This document shows positions 14,401 through 29,600 of a stretch of 64,000 nucleotides of DNA, in pieces. The position numbers and the translations under genes were made by a program. The notes beneath the pieces were generated by a model. The model saw nothing but the letters and a program-made list of their open reading frames with translations, was not told where the DNA came from and made no database searches. The stretch is from Hofstenia miamia (taxonomy: Eukaryota > Xenacoelomorpha > Acoela > Hofsteniidae): NCBI GenBank assembly GCA_900660155.1, contig CABFPE010000302.1:871142-935141 (forward strand), in the 5' to 3' direction. Each line of letters begins with the position of its first letter. Position 1 is the stretch's first letter.

Positions 14401-17400
14401 ATTGGGTTGCCTCTGCACAAACTAGGTCCCTCTTCAATCTTCATCATTTTAATCAACTTTTAAAATACGTATTATATATATATATATATATATATAACTG
14501 GACTACTATCTTTTTGATAAATGATAGGGTTCCTCGAAAAAACTTGTAAAAATATATGTATATACATGTACACCAGTTTAAAAACCTCATTTGAGAAAAG
14601 CAAGTGGTGATAATTTAATGATAGACAGAGATCTATATTTTGCATGCAATAGAAAATTTAGGATTTGATACTTTCAGCGAAAATAATTTAGAATTATGAG
14701 ATAAATGCAATGGTTCGGGGCAGGTTTTAAAGGAACTATCACTAAAACCTAAATAAACTTTGATAACGAGCGCGAATTCCACGAATACTAACAACTGCCA
14801 ATGATGTCAATCAAATTTGGATCATTAAGAAACAATAGGTGACGGCATTAGGCCGCAACCAATAGGAATACGCATCTGTCATTCAATAAAACTGACGTAA
14901 TTATTCTTTGAAGTATTGGGGGAAGCCAAACGCAATGATAAAGGGAAATATTTCGCACGTATTTAATAATGATTAAAGCAAAAATAAACTGAATATCATG
15001 CAGGGACACATTAAATAATATTTCATTTTAATGTATTTTAAGAGAACATGGGGTTAATGGTATGAAACATGTACTAGTTCAAATGCACACTGGAATTGCG
15101 TGTATTTATTTGATAGAAAAGCAGGGCACAATTAAGCATTGCTTACGAATACTTGTATCCACCAGATGATCAAAGAATAACCATAAATGATATTTTCTTT
15201 TCTCTAAAGTGCTTCCTGGGATTTATTTATTGAATAAATTTTTCAATCACGAAAAATCGAAAATAAACAGAAAAACAAATTTTAATTGTTTTTCTACAAG
15301 TATTGTTTTTTTATAATGAAATAATTGAAACTAGGTCTTGAATACTAATCGGACTCAATATTAGTACAACGCTATTGGTTTACACCAGCAGGGGTGCAAA
15401 ACTTCGAAACCAATGCTGGGTTTATGTCCAATAAAAACAACATATGCTACCATGCCTGTCAGTTTTTATATTGTTTTTAGTGCTTTATACTACTACAAAT
15501 TCGCACATTTAGAAACTACCTTTGGATTTCTTAAAGGAAAGTCGCGGACTTACTCAAACACGTCATGCACATTTTAAAAAGAAAATGAAAATTAACTGGG
15601 TGATTGAATTTTGTAAAGGACTTTTATACTTAGATATGAACGTATGAATAAAATTCGCTAGCAACCTTTTATACTAAATTCTACTGAGACAGTCTTTATT
15701 TGATGCAGACATGGTCATTTGGTGGTGCTTGACCGAAACTCAAACTGCAACTCTGGTTATAAAAGGAACATTGTTATAAATTTCAATAAGTAATGCATGT
15801 ACATAAAATTGCATCCAGCTCGTGATAATCCATGATAGTGGAGACTAAATAAAATTGCGGTTTAGACATGACCGTGTTCAGACTTTGCGATAGAAAAGAA
15901 TACAACTTGCTAAGATACGCGGAGTGGATTCACTTTGTAAAGGATTAATTGCGGCTAAAGTAGAGCTGTTTTTACAAATACACGCAATATTCGTACAGTG
16001 TCGATCAATAAGAGAAGATAGATAGAATCTAAGAACGCGAATACAGACAGTTGCGTCAAGTAAACAATACCAATAAATTAGCACACCCAAGTTTGAAAAT
16101 AGCAACGTGTCGAATTTGCATGCCAAAATCGCAAACCAAATACAAAATACAATTGGAATTTAGGATGCGTTTCTCAGTACAATTTTCGTATTCAACTTTC
16201 GATTTCAATATCAATCAATGGGATAAACACTTTCAATAGCAAAGGGTATTCTAATCATAGAAAGCATTATTTTTCTTCATCCACATAGTAAAATCGATGG
16301 CGCATAAGTGGCTCACTTGCCTTCCAAGATGAATTTCTTGTTATGTATATAGTAAATGGTAGACTGGGGCACTACTTAAAAGGAGAAATACTTAGGAAAA
16401 ATGGGACATCCGGATATTTGATGAAAATAATGTTGAAATACTGATGGCTTCAGAATTGAAAGTGGCACAAACATGGACAGACCTATTGCGATTGGAAATT
16501 CTTCACTTGGTTTGGGCCTATATCTGAGAGAACTTCCATCAATAATCCAACAATGTATTGTTATAAGTATTTGGGGCTAAAATGCCAATCCATGTAAAAC
16601 TCGGTTGATACATGTGGTCTATAGTATTGAGTATTCGAGTGAAACTCTACAATTGTAAAATCGACACTAATTATTTTAAGTAGTCGAGTGGAGAAATATT
16701 GGAAAAAGCTTCAAACACTGAATAATGAAAAATTTTGTGTCCTATAAATGAATTATAAAAATTAAGTAGCTGCACGAAATTATAAAATCAGTTGATATTA
16801 ATTAAAGAGCAGCATATAGACAATTGATCAAATTACTTCTGATTCATCTGATATTAAGACAATATTCAAAAACTAATAACTCAGCAGCTACAGTTTTCCA
16901 TAAAAGAGGCTGACATTTTCTCGAAATTTTGGTGGACAAACTACAGAAGTGTTTAGATAGCGATCATCTCCTTAATTCTAATAAATCTATATTTTTACAT
17001 TTCAATAATTCATTAAGCAGGAACCCTGCTAGTTTGTAATATAAAAGCCTATAAAACAATTCGTGACAACAGGTATATCTAAAGAGTTTTAAAATTGACA
17101 AACTACATGTCAAATTGCAAACATCATTGAAAGAACTTTCATTAAAAAACTTTGAAAATTACTTCAAATATGAAAGTCTCTGTCTATTGCTTCATTTCAT
17201 TAAATACTTTAACTAAGCATAAATAATTCAATTGAATTAAATTTGTAATTTACCAATGAATTAGTTCGTGTAATTGATAACATATATCTTATACACGAAG
17301 AATGACAACAGATTTACGTCACTTTAAAGATTCCTTTTCGTCAAATGATTTGTAAGTCGTAACCATCTGTCTAGTGCTGATTTAACAGAGACATGTAAAG

Positions 17401-20400
17401 CCAGTTATCTCAATGTTTGAATCCTAAGTTGAAACAAAAAGTCTTCTCCTAGCAGTGACAGCAATAGATTTTGGCATTCTTAGTAAAACAGATACACGAC
17501 ATGCTGAGGAAAAAGACCACTTAATTTAATAAAAATAAACAAGGGAGTTTTGGAATTGCCATGAGTTGGCTTGAATTTGAAATAGGAAAAAGAATGAATG
17601 GGGAAAAAGTTGTGAAAGTTGTATTCAGTGAATGGAAGATCGAGGCAAAATATTCAATACAATTTGAAAGGTGAAATTAAATTAAATACAAAATACAAAG
17701 GGGAATAACTGTACTAGCAAATCAATTGGTGTTAGAGCATGTAAGACACCAGCTGGATGATCGACTTTCGCTGCTCTTGAAAGCTGAGGAAACGTTTGAA
17801 AAGCAAAACAAGTGTTTACAAACAAAACTTACCATTTAATCAAATAGTCAAAAACAACAAAATGAATCACTCCTCCAGGCCACCCCATAAATTAATTAGA
17901 AAGCCACATCTACGAGAAGCAGTGGCATCCTTTCACTTGGGGAAATGGCAACAAAATCGAGTCAAAATGCGCCTCATTTTTTCGAAACATTTTACAAATA
18001 TTTAACTGCTAACAGACACTGGGTAAACAATTAAGCCTTCGATAATATTATTCTAACATATTTTATATAAGGTTACCGATATGTTGTAATTGCAATAAAT
18101 TTAACCATTAAATTCAGGAAGTGGCTTAAAAACTCCTGGAAGCGAAATTAAGATTAATAAAGAATATGGAGGGATAATAAAACACAATCCCTCCGTGGAT
18201 ATCAAATGCTTTAAGACATGTTTCACATTGTTTTGGAATCCAACTAAATTCAATATGCTGCAAAATATCTACAAAAAAGGGCATCAACTAGTCAGTGAAA
18301 AATAATTTTAAAAGTTGTACGGACAAAGTCATTGTTTAATAGAAGATGCTTTCTTAACGATTTCCATCATTACGATGCTAAATGAAAAATTGCATTGTAA
18401 ACACTAGAAATTAATTATGGTAAAACCTATTTTTATAGAATTACCAGGGTTGGCAAAAAACGTTTTAAACGTTTAAAACAATGTTTTTTTTTGCTTTTAG
18501 ACAGACCCAGCTCAGGGTACGAAAATTTTGCTAAAAACACTTAGCAAACATTGAATTATGATAAACTTACCAACATTCATTTTACGTTTCATGCGGTAGA
18601 AAATCGGTTATAAAAGTACGTATGGACGAATTCCACAAATTATTTTCCAAACTTTTCTATATAAATTTGAAGAAAAAACATTGAAAAAACCCTGGAATAA
18701 AACAGTTGTTTTAAACATTGTTTAAAACATGTTTTAAACGGTCCTGTTTAAAACATGCCTACCCTGAACATGAATAATGCTTATCCCATCACATTGTGCA
18801 TGTACAAAACATTTTTATGCGCTTTTCTGAGTTGCTCATTCTAAGATCTGACACTGAAATTAAATAATTCTCTTAAAATGGAAACGCTATAATTCAAGTT
18901 TCCTTTCCAATGGTTGAAATTTTTTTATAAGTTCTATATATGGTAATGTTTAGGTACAACACACGTCTACAAATCTTAAAAATTTAAATTAACATATTTT
19001 TATAAATGAATATGATAATTCAGAATGAAATAAATGGTAATTCCTAGGTTAATCGATGCAGGAATAAGAAACACATCAAAGGCTATAACAACCAGTAGAA
19101 GGCCAAAAATGAAAAGGAAAGAATAATTGGAAATGGAATGTGTTGCAGACGAAAACTTATAATTAGCTTATAGTTGTTGTTTGAATAGTTGGAGAACAAG
19201 TTTTTATGAGGATTCATAAACAGGGAATATCAAAGATAAATAATTGCTGTTTGCATTACTGTCATAAATATTTATTTTCTGTGTAGAGGAGAGGCGATTC
19301 GGTATACTTTGTCTCCTGTATAATTTGGTGATATGCATTATTTGTAGGTACGTCATTATCTCCTCGTCTGATTGGGCTCGAAGGCACTAAAGTGACGCGG
19401 GTGATGCGATCTTTTCTACCGGGGTGTCAATTGCGTTTGTTTTCGGTAGGGAAGAGATCCCCAATGAAGATTAAATAAGTGATGTAAAATATTCGATCAT
19501 AAACATGCGGTAATATAGAAGGCATTAATCAACTAAGCTCGATAAAATCTCCCTCCACAGAAACTAATAAACAACTTTGAGGATTAAGGAAGCAGCGATA
19601 AATTGAACATTAATTATGCAAAAAAACTCCCACTGCAATCAACTTTCATATTAAATTCGATTGCTTAAAGTTTAAATAAGTTCAAAGTTAAAGTTTAACG
19701 AAGTTCATATCACTAAAAATAAGTCAATTGAAAGAAATTCTACGATTAGGTACATGGAATTTTATAAATCTAAGCATGTGTAATTGTCAATAAAAACATG
19801 GGTTATCTAGACGAATTAGGTTTCAGAGCAGCATTCCACCCTAATACATACTTATGTTTTTCGATGCATGCACAATTTTAAATACAAATTATTTACTGTA
19901 TGATATTTTTGATGAACAGATAGTATAAAATCCAGTAATGTTCAATAAGCAAAATTACTAACTTCCGATCGAGTTCGAAGGAGAAAATTACAGGCACACA
20001 TTAATTTACGGGCTTCATCTTAAGCAGTGCATCACGCATGTTAAAAAAATTTTGTTTTGTAGTATATTCGAGAATGTACAAATAGCGCATCAGAAGCGAG
20101 CAGCAACAATCAAGAAAATTAAACTATAATCTATATTGAAGCGAGTGCCAACCTGTGAAAGAGGCGAGTTGGGAGAAGACAACGGTGGTTCAGATGAAGT
20201 AGAATTGGTATAAGAGTTGACAAAATTTGTTTTACGCAATTCATTTTCAGTCAACTTGTGAATGAGATCGTTCTTTGTCCCTAGAATGGAATGAAATTAG
20301 AAATGAATGTCTTCAATGTGTGATCGTAACACTTTCACCATAGAAAACTTAAAGGTCATCACCTGAAACAGTGAGTCCGTTTTCTTTACATGCTTGTTTT

Positions 20401-20527
20401 AAAGCGTTCAGCTTCATGGCTTGGAAATTGGCTGAACACTGCTGGTAGTCATGACTACGTTGCAGCCCATTTATTAACACTGAAGAATCGCCAACTAGAT
20501 CCTAAATTTTTACATCATTTACACTTG

Positions 20528-20558
<31 letters not shown>

Positions 20559-20642
20559 NNNNNNNNNNNNNNNNNNNNNNNNNNNNNNNNNNNNNNNNNN
20601 NNNNNNNNNNNNNNNNNNNNNNNNNNNNNNNNNNNNNNNNNN

Positions 20643-20676
<34 letters not shown>

Positions 20677-23600
20677 GACTACACGGGAAATAGGGCATAT
20701 GTCACACCGGACTTATGCCCTTTTCCCCCTTTTCAAAGTGGACATATGCCCTTTTTGACAAAACAGTGATATTCGGAAGATACTTTGGATCATGGTCTAC
20801 ATAATGGCGGCCATAACTGAATAAATCCCAAATTGTGACATATGCCCTTTTTTCCCCTGTGGTATTCATATATATCTAGTAATTTGTAGCTACAAACATT
20901 TCATTCAAACATGAAATAGGATTGATTTTAAAAGGATATGAGAAGATTCGACTTTGCATTAGCCTATTCGAGTTTTTTATCCACAATTTCTGCAGGATAG
21001 TTACTTTGGAGTTTGAAAGTTTCCAATTGGCACAACCTTTTCCTTTTAAAACGATTTCCAAGATTAATATTTCTTCCACATGTAAAAGTTGTATTTTGAC
21101 CACACAGACAACCCAGTGGCGCGTTTAGGATTTTTAAAACGGGGGCTGACACCCATTTTTACAGAAAACAAATTGCAAAAAAAAGTTTTTTTAAACAAAA
21201 ATAAGCTTATACAAAATGCAATCGTCTGCTTTTAGCAGCAAATCGATTGATAACATCGTGAATTAACGTGAACTATTTTCAATTTTGAGGAAAAGAACAT
21301 TTTTTTAAGTTTTCGCAGTTGGCCCCAAAAGGGGGGCGGTCGCTCCCCTGCCCCCTAAACGCGCCACTGGGATAACTGGATATCGGTTATCTTTATATTT
21401 TTCACATATTTCAATATAGTTTTTATTTTTAAACTAAATTACAACAAAATAAAAGAAATATAGCAAAGTTTTACTAAACAACGATTTATAATTAACGCTT
21501 TCAAATTTAAAGTTAAACGCAACTTCAAAAAGTAAATGTATTAATAGAACAGTGAAAATCTATCAGAAATAGCAAAACTGTTATTTGCCACGCGGCAATA
21601 TTTAAACAATGACTGTCTGGTTCCACTTATGAAAAGCTGAGATATATAATAATGTTTATTATAATTTTCCATTTCGGAATAAATAGAAAATTATTTTAAG
21701 AGTCACCTTCCTGAAGTCTACAATTTCAGCAAGGGATTTGTTATTCGAGTATAGATATAGCTAAGGGAATTTTTCTTGACAAGTAAATTAAGCTTGGTGT
21801 ATGGCACATACAATCTTTTATAGTCTACAAAAATCTAAGTCAAACGCATTTTTATGGAAGGACTTCGATTCATAGAATTTAAAACAATGTCATTTCATAA
21901 TATTATTACATACATTTTAATATGCAAAATAATAAAATAAGTTATAAGTGTTATTCATTCACACACAACACGAATTGGCACATATTGCCAAATTCTAAAA
22001 TCCGTTGCACACTTTATACTTTAGATCAACGCATTGCATTCAGAAATCAGCCTGATTAGGCGATGAAAATATTCTGCAAGCAACTACAATATATAAGATG
22101 TCTTCAAATAAACAAAAAATTGAGAATATTGCTAAACACGGCGTTCAACACACAAATTAATTCGTTGCTCAACATTTCGGAAAGTGACGTCATCGATAAA
22201 AATAAATGATACTCATATGTTGAAAATAGAGTGAATGAGGTTTGAGCCTTGCGATTTGCTAACTTCGAATGGAGACTCTTGGAAAAGAAATTTGCGTCAA
22301 TAGTTCAAATTAGTGTACTCATATACCAATTTTCAATTGAATTTCTGCATTTCACAAAATATCATTACTAATAACTTCCCGCTGATAAACTTATGTTACA
22401 AATATAATTTATTTTCTAAAGCAGGCTGTGAACAGACACTGGAAATAATTTATTGAAATATATTTTGAACCAAAAATAAATTATTTTTATTTTAAGAACA
22501 AAAAATAAATAATTGCAATTATTATTATTTTTTTTGCAATTATTTTCAAAATTACAGCACACAAGATAAAAACATTATTCAATGATTTTCAACAGTTACT
22601 CAGCAGTTTCTTTATTGATAACCAAATCCAGCACTGAGGAATCCCAAAATCGCCTGTTAATCTTCAAGAACATGACGATTTCCAAATGCATGGGTGTCAT
22701 GTTTTTGCGATGTGGGCCTCAGCGATAAAAATGCCAAATTCCCAGGCAGGCAAAAAAACCATATATTCAGTGACAGAAAAGCACAATTATTTTGAAATTA
22801 TTTTTTCTCAAAAATAAATTATTTTTATTTTCTGTTGGTAAAATAAATTATTTCAATATTATTTATTGAAATTATTTCAATAAAATTATTTATTTCCAGT
22901 GTCTGGCTGTGAAGGATCATTGACAGCCCTATAAAATAAAGATTATTAATAAGAACTAGTAAAAGTTTCATATTAACACTTTTTTCGATATACTTTGTAA
23001 TCATCATAAGAAAAATTGAATTTGATAAAATGGCGACTTACTCTTGCATCATGAAGTTGTATTTTGTAACCCTGTCGTTTCATTTCCTGCAACTCCATTA
23101 TCTGTCGCTTTTGTTGTAGAATCTTCTCTATGGCAGCGTAGTTGTCGTGTGATAAAGCAGAAGGCTCATCGTCTGTAACAGAAGAGCCCTTTGGTCTGTA
23201 CTCTGAGATTTTAAAAGCCTAAAATATGTAGACTAAATTAAAGATTGATTAGATTTAGTTAAATTTGGAGGTGATTCAATTCAATTTAATATTTTGTAAA
23301 CAGTTAACAAGTCCTTGGAAAAGATTAACCGCAGTACAGTTCGCATAATACAGGATTTATTATCAATCCACTGCCAGCAATAATAAGATTATTTAGCAAG
23401 GCAGACGAAAACATCCAAATTAACTTCATAATTTCCCAGACTTCATTTATGCACAAAAATGTAAATATGAGTAAATTCTAACATTCTAGATTGCAAATTT
23501 AAAAATAATAATTTCATGTTTTGAGTTAATGAAACACGAATTACAAAATACATTCTCAATAATTACTTTTATAGAGTAGAGATAAAAATTTATCCAAGCT

Positions 23601-26600
23601 AGACAACGTTTCAACAAAATTTCAAATTTTGGCATCAACATTTTATTGATTTTTTCCAATATTATTTTATGGTAAAATAATATTTAAAATACTAGTGTAT
23701 CCAGTACATTATTATTAAATTACTTTAATTATTATAGGCGAAAAAGACTGACAGTCATTAATTTTGGCATTATAAATTCATTTGCTTAAACTTGTTGCAT
23801 TGAAGATACAGATGCGGGATAAAATATCTGGTTAGAAAGTACATATACAATAATTTTAAATTTTTTTCAAATAATGTTTACATCTCTCAATGTAAATTCA
23901 TTTTTTTATGATTTTTTAAGCAGATTTTAGGTTTCTGAACTTGTAAATTTTTGGAGTATAATTAACCTTCTCTGTATTACCTTTAACCCTATATAAAATG
24001 CAACAAAAATTAAGTTTACCGTGAAAAATTTACTTGTGCTAATTTATATAAAACTATATAAAAAATTCAGAAACCTTGACAAAAAATTTTACAAAAATAC
24101 CATTACAATAAGAAATATTGTAAATATTTCTCAAATATTTTACCTATCTATATAAAAATTTGTATAAATGCTAAAAATTCCACTTTAAAATATATTTTTT
24201 CGTTATTTTAAATTCAGTAAATTAGGAGAAAATGGTTTGGAAGGGGGACAGCTGGATTTTTACTAAAATTTTCATTGCGAAAATTAAACATTGCATAAAC
24301 AATCAAAATTGTTACATGTAGTGACAAAATGGAGTTAGAAATATTTTCCAGGCCAACTGATATGATTTGAATCTATTGTTTTCTGAAAATATTGCAGTTA
24401 AATCTTTATCTGAATAACTGGCAATGTTGGAAAGCCAAATATTCACCTTGTCGTTTGTCAGGGTTGGCATGTTTTAAACGGGACCTGTTTAAAATATGTT
24501 TTAAACACTGTTTAAAACAACTATTTTGCGGTGTTTTTTAAATGATTTTTTCTAATGTATGTAGGAAAGTTTGGAAAATAATTTTTGGCCTTCATCAATT
24601 CGTACATTTATAACCGATTTTCTAACGAAAAAATAGCAACAAGTATGAAAAGAAAAATGATTGTTGACAAATTTATTATAATTCAATGTTTGCCACTATA
24701 CGTGTTTTCAGCAAAATTTTCCTACCATGAGCAGGGTCTGTCTAAAAGCAAAAAAACATTGTCTTAAACGTTTAAGACGTTTTTTGTAAAAAATACACTT
24801 TTTGCCAACCCTGGACAACGTAACTTTGGACATGTGCGGAGCTTCTAAAATGTTATGATGATAAGAGACGCAAGTATAAAAGTAATTAATATTCGAGTTA
24901 AAATCGTATACCGTCTTAACACGTTTATTTTCAATGGATTAAGAAAATTGGTAAGTACTGTGAATATATATGAAATAAAGTTTGCGAAAACCCAAGAAGC
25001 GATGTTGCATGTTATAATGTGTAAAACATGAATATAGTAATAGGAGGGCATAGTTTGAATTCTTCGATAAACGAGTGTTAATGAAAACTTAAAGTTGTAT
25101 ATGTGAATAGATCGCACTTCTCAAAGGGAAACCTCGCGAATACGTCAGAAGTGGTAGTTGCTAATCAATATCTCCACTTATAAACTAAACAAACACAAAC
25201 GAGAGAAATTACGCTCAAAATAGGCGTAATTTTGTATGGAATGGCTTACGTTTAGTGAGACACATCCCACTATGGGTGTCTGGCACACATTTCCAATACC
25301 ATTACAAAATTAGAAAAACATTTTTGACTGTGTATACGTGTAACACCAAGCCTAAAATGTTACAATTTGTAATAAAAATTTGAAATTTAAATATTGTATC
25401 TATAAAACTCATTTGGAATCTCAGATTCGTTCGCTGACAGTAAGATTTTAAAAAGATAGTCATGCTCAGTGGCACGTTTAGGAGTGAGGGCAGGGGGGGC
25501 GACCAACCCTCCTTTTTGGGGGCAACTGCGAACCCTTAAGAAAAATGTTCTTTTTCCTCAAAATTGAAAATAGTTTACGTTAATTCAAGATGTTATCAAT
25601 CGATTTGCTGCTAAAAACAGACGATTGCGTTTTTGTAAGATTATTTCTGTCCAAAAAAATATTTCTTCCAATTTTTTCTGAAAAAAAAGTGTCAGCCCCC
25701 CCGTTTTAAAAATCCTAAACGCGCCACTGATCATGTTCACAAATATAAAATATTGTTAATAGGATTAAATTTGAAGTTTTGAATTTTAACATAAGGATTA
25801 ATTTTTATATTCTGAATTCAATTTACATCCCCCAGAGATAAACCCGTTAATCATATGCGCTTTTAAAAAGGTTAATTGATAAAACTGCACAAATATTTAT
25901 ATTATGTAAATTTCTTGAAAAAATTAAATTTTGTGTCAAAATTTATGAAAGTCTTGCTACATTGTTAGTTTTGGTGCAAATTTCAGGAATGACATTTTTT
26001 TCAAAAATATTAATGTCAACTTTTCATAGTCTATTCAATAAACTCCTTCGCAGGGACTTAGGACAAAACTAAATCTCAGACACAAAAATTCACATTAAAA
26101 ACGATTCTGATGTAAAAATCAAAATCATAACGTTCAAACTGGGAAAATTGATTTTTCAAGTAAGGTATGTATGAAAGAAAACGCATCACAAGTTTTAAAA
26201 TTTGAAAACAATTCTATGGATCAATGAAAACTGGAAAAAATAAGAATTGAACTTTCAATGGGATTTCAAAAAGTTACTCCAAACAAAGCAAAACATGCGT
26301 CAGTTTAAGATAAATAATGACCATTGTTTACCTTTACACTAATAACGGATTGAATATTCGCTGTTAGAAATACTTTTATCATATTTTCAGAAAGTTAGTT
26401 CAAGAAGTTACGAAAAATCTTGAAATACAATATGAAAGACGGTTTACTTTGAAAAGATGAACGAAAACAGAGGTCTAAAATTTAAACAAAACATTGCTTT
26501 AATTATTTTTGGTACGATACAATAGTATATTTCATATTAATAACAGATAAATTATTGTTTATATAAGGTTGGATTTTAGTGTTTCCTTAACAATCAATGT

Positions 26601-29600
26601 TAACAATGTATAATACTATGATATAAATAAGAAATTTATATTTAAAGATTTATATTTTCAATGAAAATATACATTTTACATGATCAGATCAGATAGCATA
26701 TACACAAAATAGAAACTTTAAAGTTAATGTGGAGAAGCCTATAAATCATGATGAGATTTGGCATAAGTAACAAACAAGTGGTCATTCTATAGTTTGAAAG
26801 AAAAAAAATTTTTGAAAGCCGTCCCCATTCAAAACTTTATAAGTCATTTCAGTTCATTACAAATCAAAGACAATTTTCTACAGCTTCCTAAAGATATGTA
26901 TGAAGCCATTTTGTAAAAAATTTGAAAAATATTGTGAAACTTTTTATGATAAATTCATTGCAAAATTGGAATTTAAAATGTTTGAGTTTACGTTAAATGC
27001 AAGGCAGGTAAAAATTATTGCGATTGCGCTAGCAAATGTTAATTGAGTGGAAGTAGACGTCTACTGGGATTAGATTTGAGATTTTGATACCTACCACTAC
27101 TCAAAATATTCGATGACAAGGAAAAGTGGAAAAATAACTTTAATATTATTAATAAATACGTCACGTGGTGGGCAAACTCGAGATCAATGTCATCCTGTCA
27201 AAACCCAATGACGTGTAAAATTTAGCGGCTGAATCTAATGAGGTAAAACAACTGTCACGTTGACTATAAGTACAAATATGTAAACATCTGCTCATGTAGT
27301 GTCTTTGTGAAAACAATGTACAACGATAATGCAAAATTTACCATATTAAAAAATAAAATACATCGCCTTTTTGGAATTGCATACAATGGGCCTAAGATTG
27401 AAAGACTTAGCAGTGTGCAATCACTGAAACCTAGGTGCCAGTCTTAAAATGAGGCTCAGCAATATATGAACAGGCATATATAATTATTTTGTGGTAAATT
27501 TCTAATCATATTTTATTGTGTAGCTTATTGCAAATTTAATTAATCATTTGAAAGCGAACTAAATTAAAATAAAAGTAAATTTAAAATGAAGTGAAGAGGT
27601 TTTCAAAATGTGTTTTCCAAGTCATGCTTCAAAACTTTTCATCGAAGGACGCGCAATTTTATAATTTTAAGGTAAAGAACCCGCCGATACAAGCAAAGAC
27701 CGATTGAGAAAACTTGCATACCATTAGGATATTCGCAATATCACATTATAAACTAATGAAAAATCCGATCTAATGCACTTGCAATTAACAGTGTGCAAAT
27801 AATTACTTGACACGCTTAGTATAATCCGGACAGAAAAGGTATATTCTTTGGTTAGATACTAGAGTCGGGTGTGTATCACGCTAAGTTGTCTGTCCCATAC
27901 AATTAACTCTGTGTAAATACGTTTCGCATTACTGTACTGTATTTAATTGTTAATACAACGTTAACAAGATTAGTGAAATGCATGGTAATTTACACAAGCG
28001 AAAAATTTACACAACATGCAGTAACAGTTTAATCAAATGGCACCGAAATGCGCTAAGTTTTGAAGAGCGATGGGTGTGAAGCTTATAGAATTTTATATAA
28101 TCACCGCAAAAAATGTTGTTTATGCAATAATATGAGGTGGAATTGAGCATTATTAGTGGAACATGCGCCAATTGCAACCTACCGCAGAATCTTGAATTTG
28201 ATCGAGCTAAAACATTAGTAAACAACAAACGCTTTATTTACATTGTCACACCAGTAACCACGCAGACGATTTCTGTCTGCTACAGGAACGAATATGAAGC
28301 AAATTCTCTTGAAACGCAAAGTTCATAGCAAATAGAGCCTGAATAAAAAATTTTACAAATTCAGGTTTTTACTAAATTAGCACGCAGCTTAATAAGGAAA
28401 GGGCAATCAGGAAATTTTAAAAATATGATCAAAATCATTCTTTAACACTTGACCAGATGTCATATTTGTTATACTGCAGTCATGTTTTGTCCATTAAAGT
28501 AAATACTCATTTGCATATAGAGCTATTTCGAAATGCCCACAAATGTCCTCTCCTTTTTTATGACTACAGCATGTAGACGAAATTAAAAAATGAGAAACGA
28601 TTCACATTCTACTTTAAAGCGTATTCCACGAGTAAAAGACGCAAAATTCCTATAAAATGAGGACTTCGAGTAGCATAAGCTCCTGGCTGCGCCATTGAAC
28701 TAAGAAAAACTACAAACGGAAAGTCCTTATAGAAAAAGCTTTAGAAAACAGATAAAAGATTCTAGCATTTCCAACCTAAGAATATATTTAGGCAATGGTA
28801 AAATGAGTTTAGTTTAGCTAAGAAATTGATAAGATATAATGCTTTATGAAATCTATAAAGTAAATATGACTGACACACTGAACCGGACGATTTATGGGGG
28901 CAGCATCGAATAGAAGAAACACTTGACATGATTGAAAGATAAATTGAAATATTTAATAACCGCCAATTTTAGTATTAAATCTCAACATCAATAAATTGGT
29001 CACCTTCTGCTTTTTTGGTTTAAGATTGCCACCACGAGATCTGCGGCCGCTCTGCTGTCTCTGGTAAACTCTTCTAGTAGGACTCGCCGGCAGAGGAGGA
29101 GGTGAAGGCACTTCCACTGAATTAGAGGGCGCTAAAGGTAATGAAGTTCGCTCTTCAAACACTGAATCTAAATTTCCAAAAGATGCTATTGACAAAATAT
29201 TCCATTAAAAACCAACAAAATCCGCATTGATTATAATGTCATAATAACACGTACCCTTGCTGTCGTCACTACCGTCTACGTGTAAAAGATGATGAATCAT
29301 CGGATGGTTAGGAGGTGGTCGTGTTGAAATCTTTGATTCAAGTCTGGATTCAACAGCTTGCCGCTTTATGCCTGCTTGGCACGACATTACTCGTGGTTCC
29401 AAGTTGTTCAAACATCCTAAATGATAAAATATCTCAATTTTTGTAGTTGTATCCAATAAATCAAGACAATAATTAACCTCCAATGAGGAGAAGAATACGT
29501 GTCTCTACAAATTAGTGGATGCTACACAGTTACTTCTGTAGAAAATAATGCGATTATTTTCAAATGCTTTCAAGTAAAAGACTGGGTTTCAAATCTATAT

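Larger units (their letters stand above)
3811..20152 (-). other. MRTF intron 9 (16.3 kb, inflated by assembly duplications)
   Basis: The largest intron. It contains an imperfect inverted repeat (4119-4250), an 18-bp palindrome (4771-4788), diverged dispersed repeats (6830-7080 and 7810-8000), two blocks duplicated around single Ns, and a MITE at 18445. I found no convincing exon on either strand. Confidence 0.6.
20502..23041 (-). other. MRTF intron 7
   Basis: A 2.5-kb intron made largely of a TA microsatellite with an assembly gap, a TA-flanked MITE (20671) and two hAT-like MITEs (21114, 22433). The sequence between them shows nothing recognisable. Confidence 0.7.
23219..29003 (-). other. 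MRTF intron 6
   Basis: A 5.8-kb AT-rich intron holding MITEs at 24459 and 25467. Short open frames in it (24585, 24845, 28007, 28137) have no family resemblance and no consistent splice context. Confidence 0.6.

Noticed and set aside
17720-17800. Possible zipper-like exon of MRTF (FQEQRKSIIQLVSYML in one minus-strand frame)
   Set aside because: The frame does not start in the phase required after exon 9, has no heptad Leu pattern and hits a stop directly.
20390-20758. 122-codon plus-strand frame with Tyr-Ile repeats
   Set aside because: It is the TA microsatellite and N gap read as protein, antisense to MRTF exon 8.
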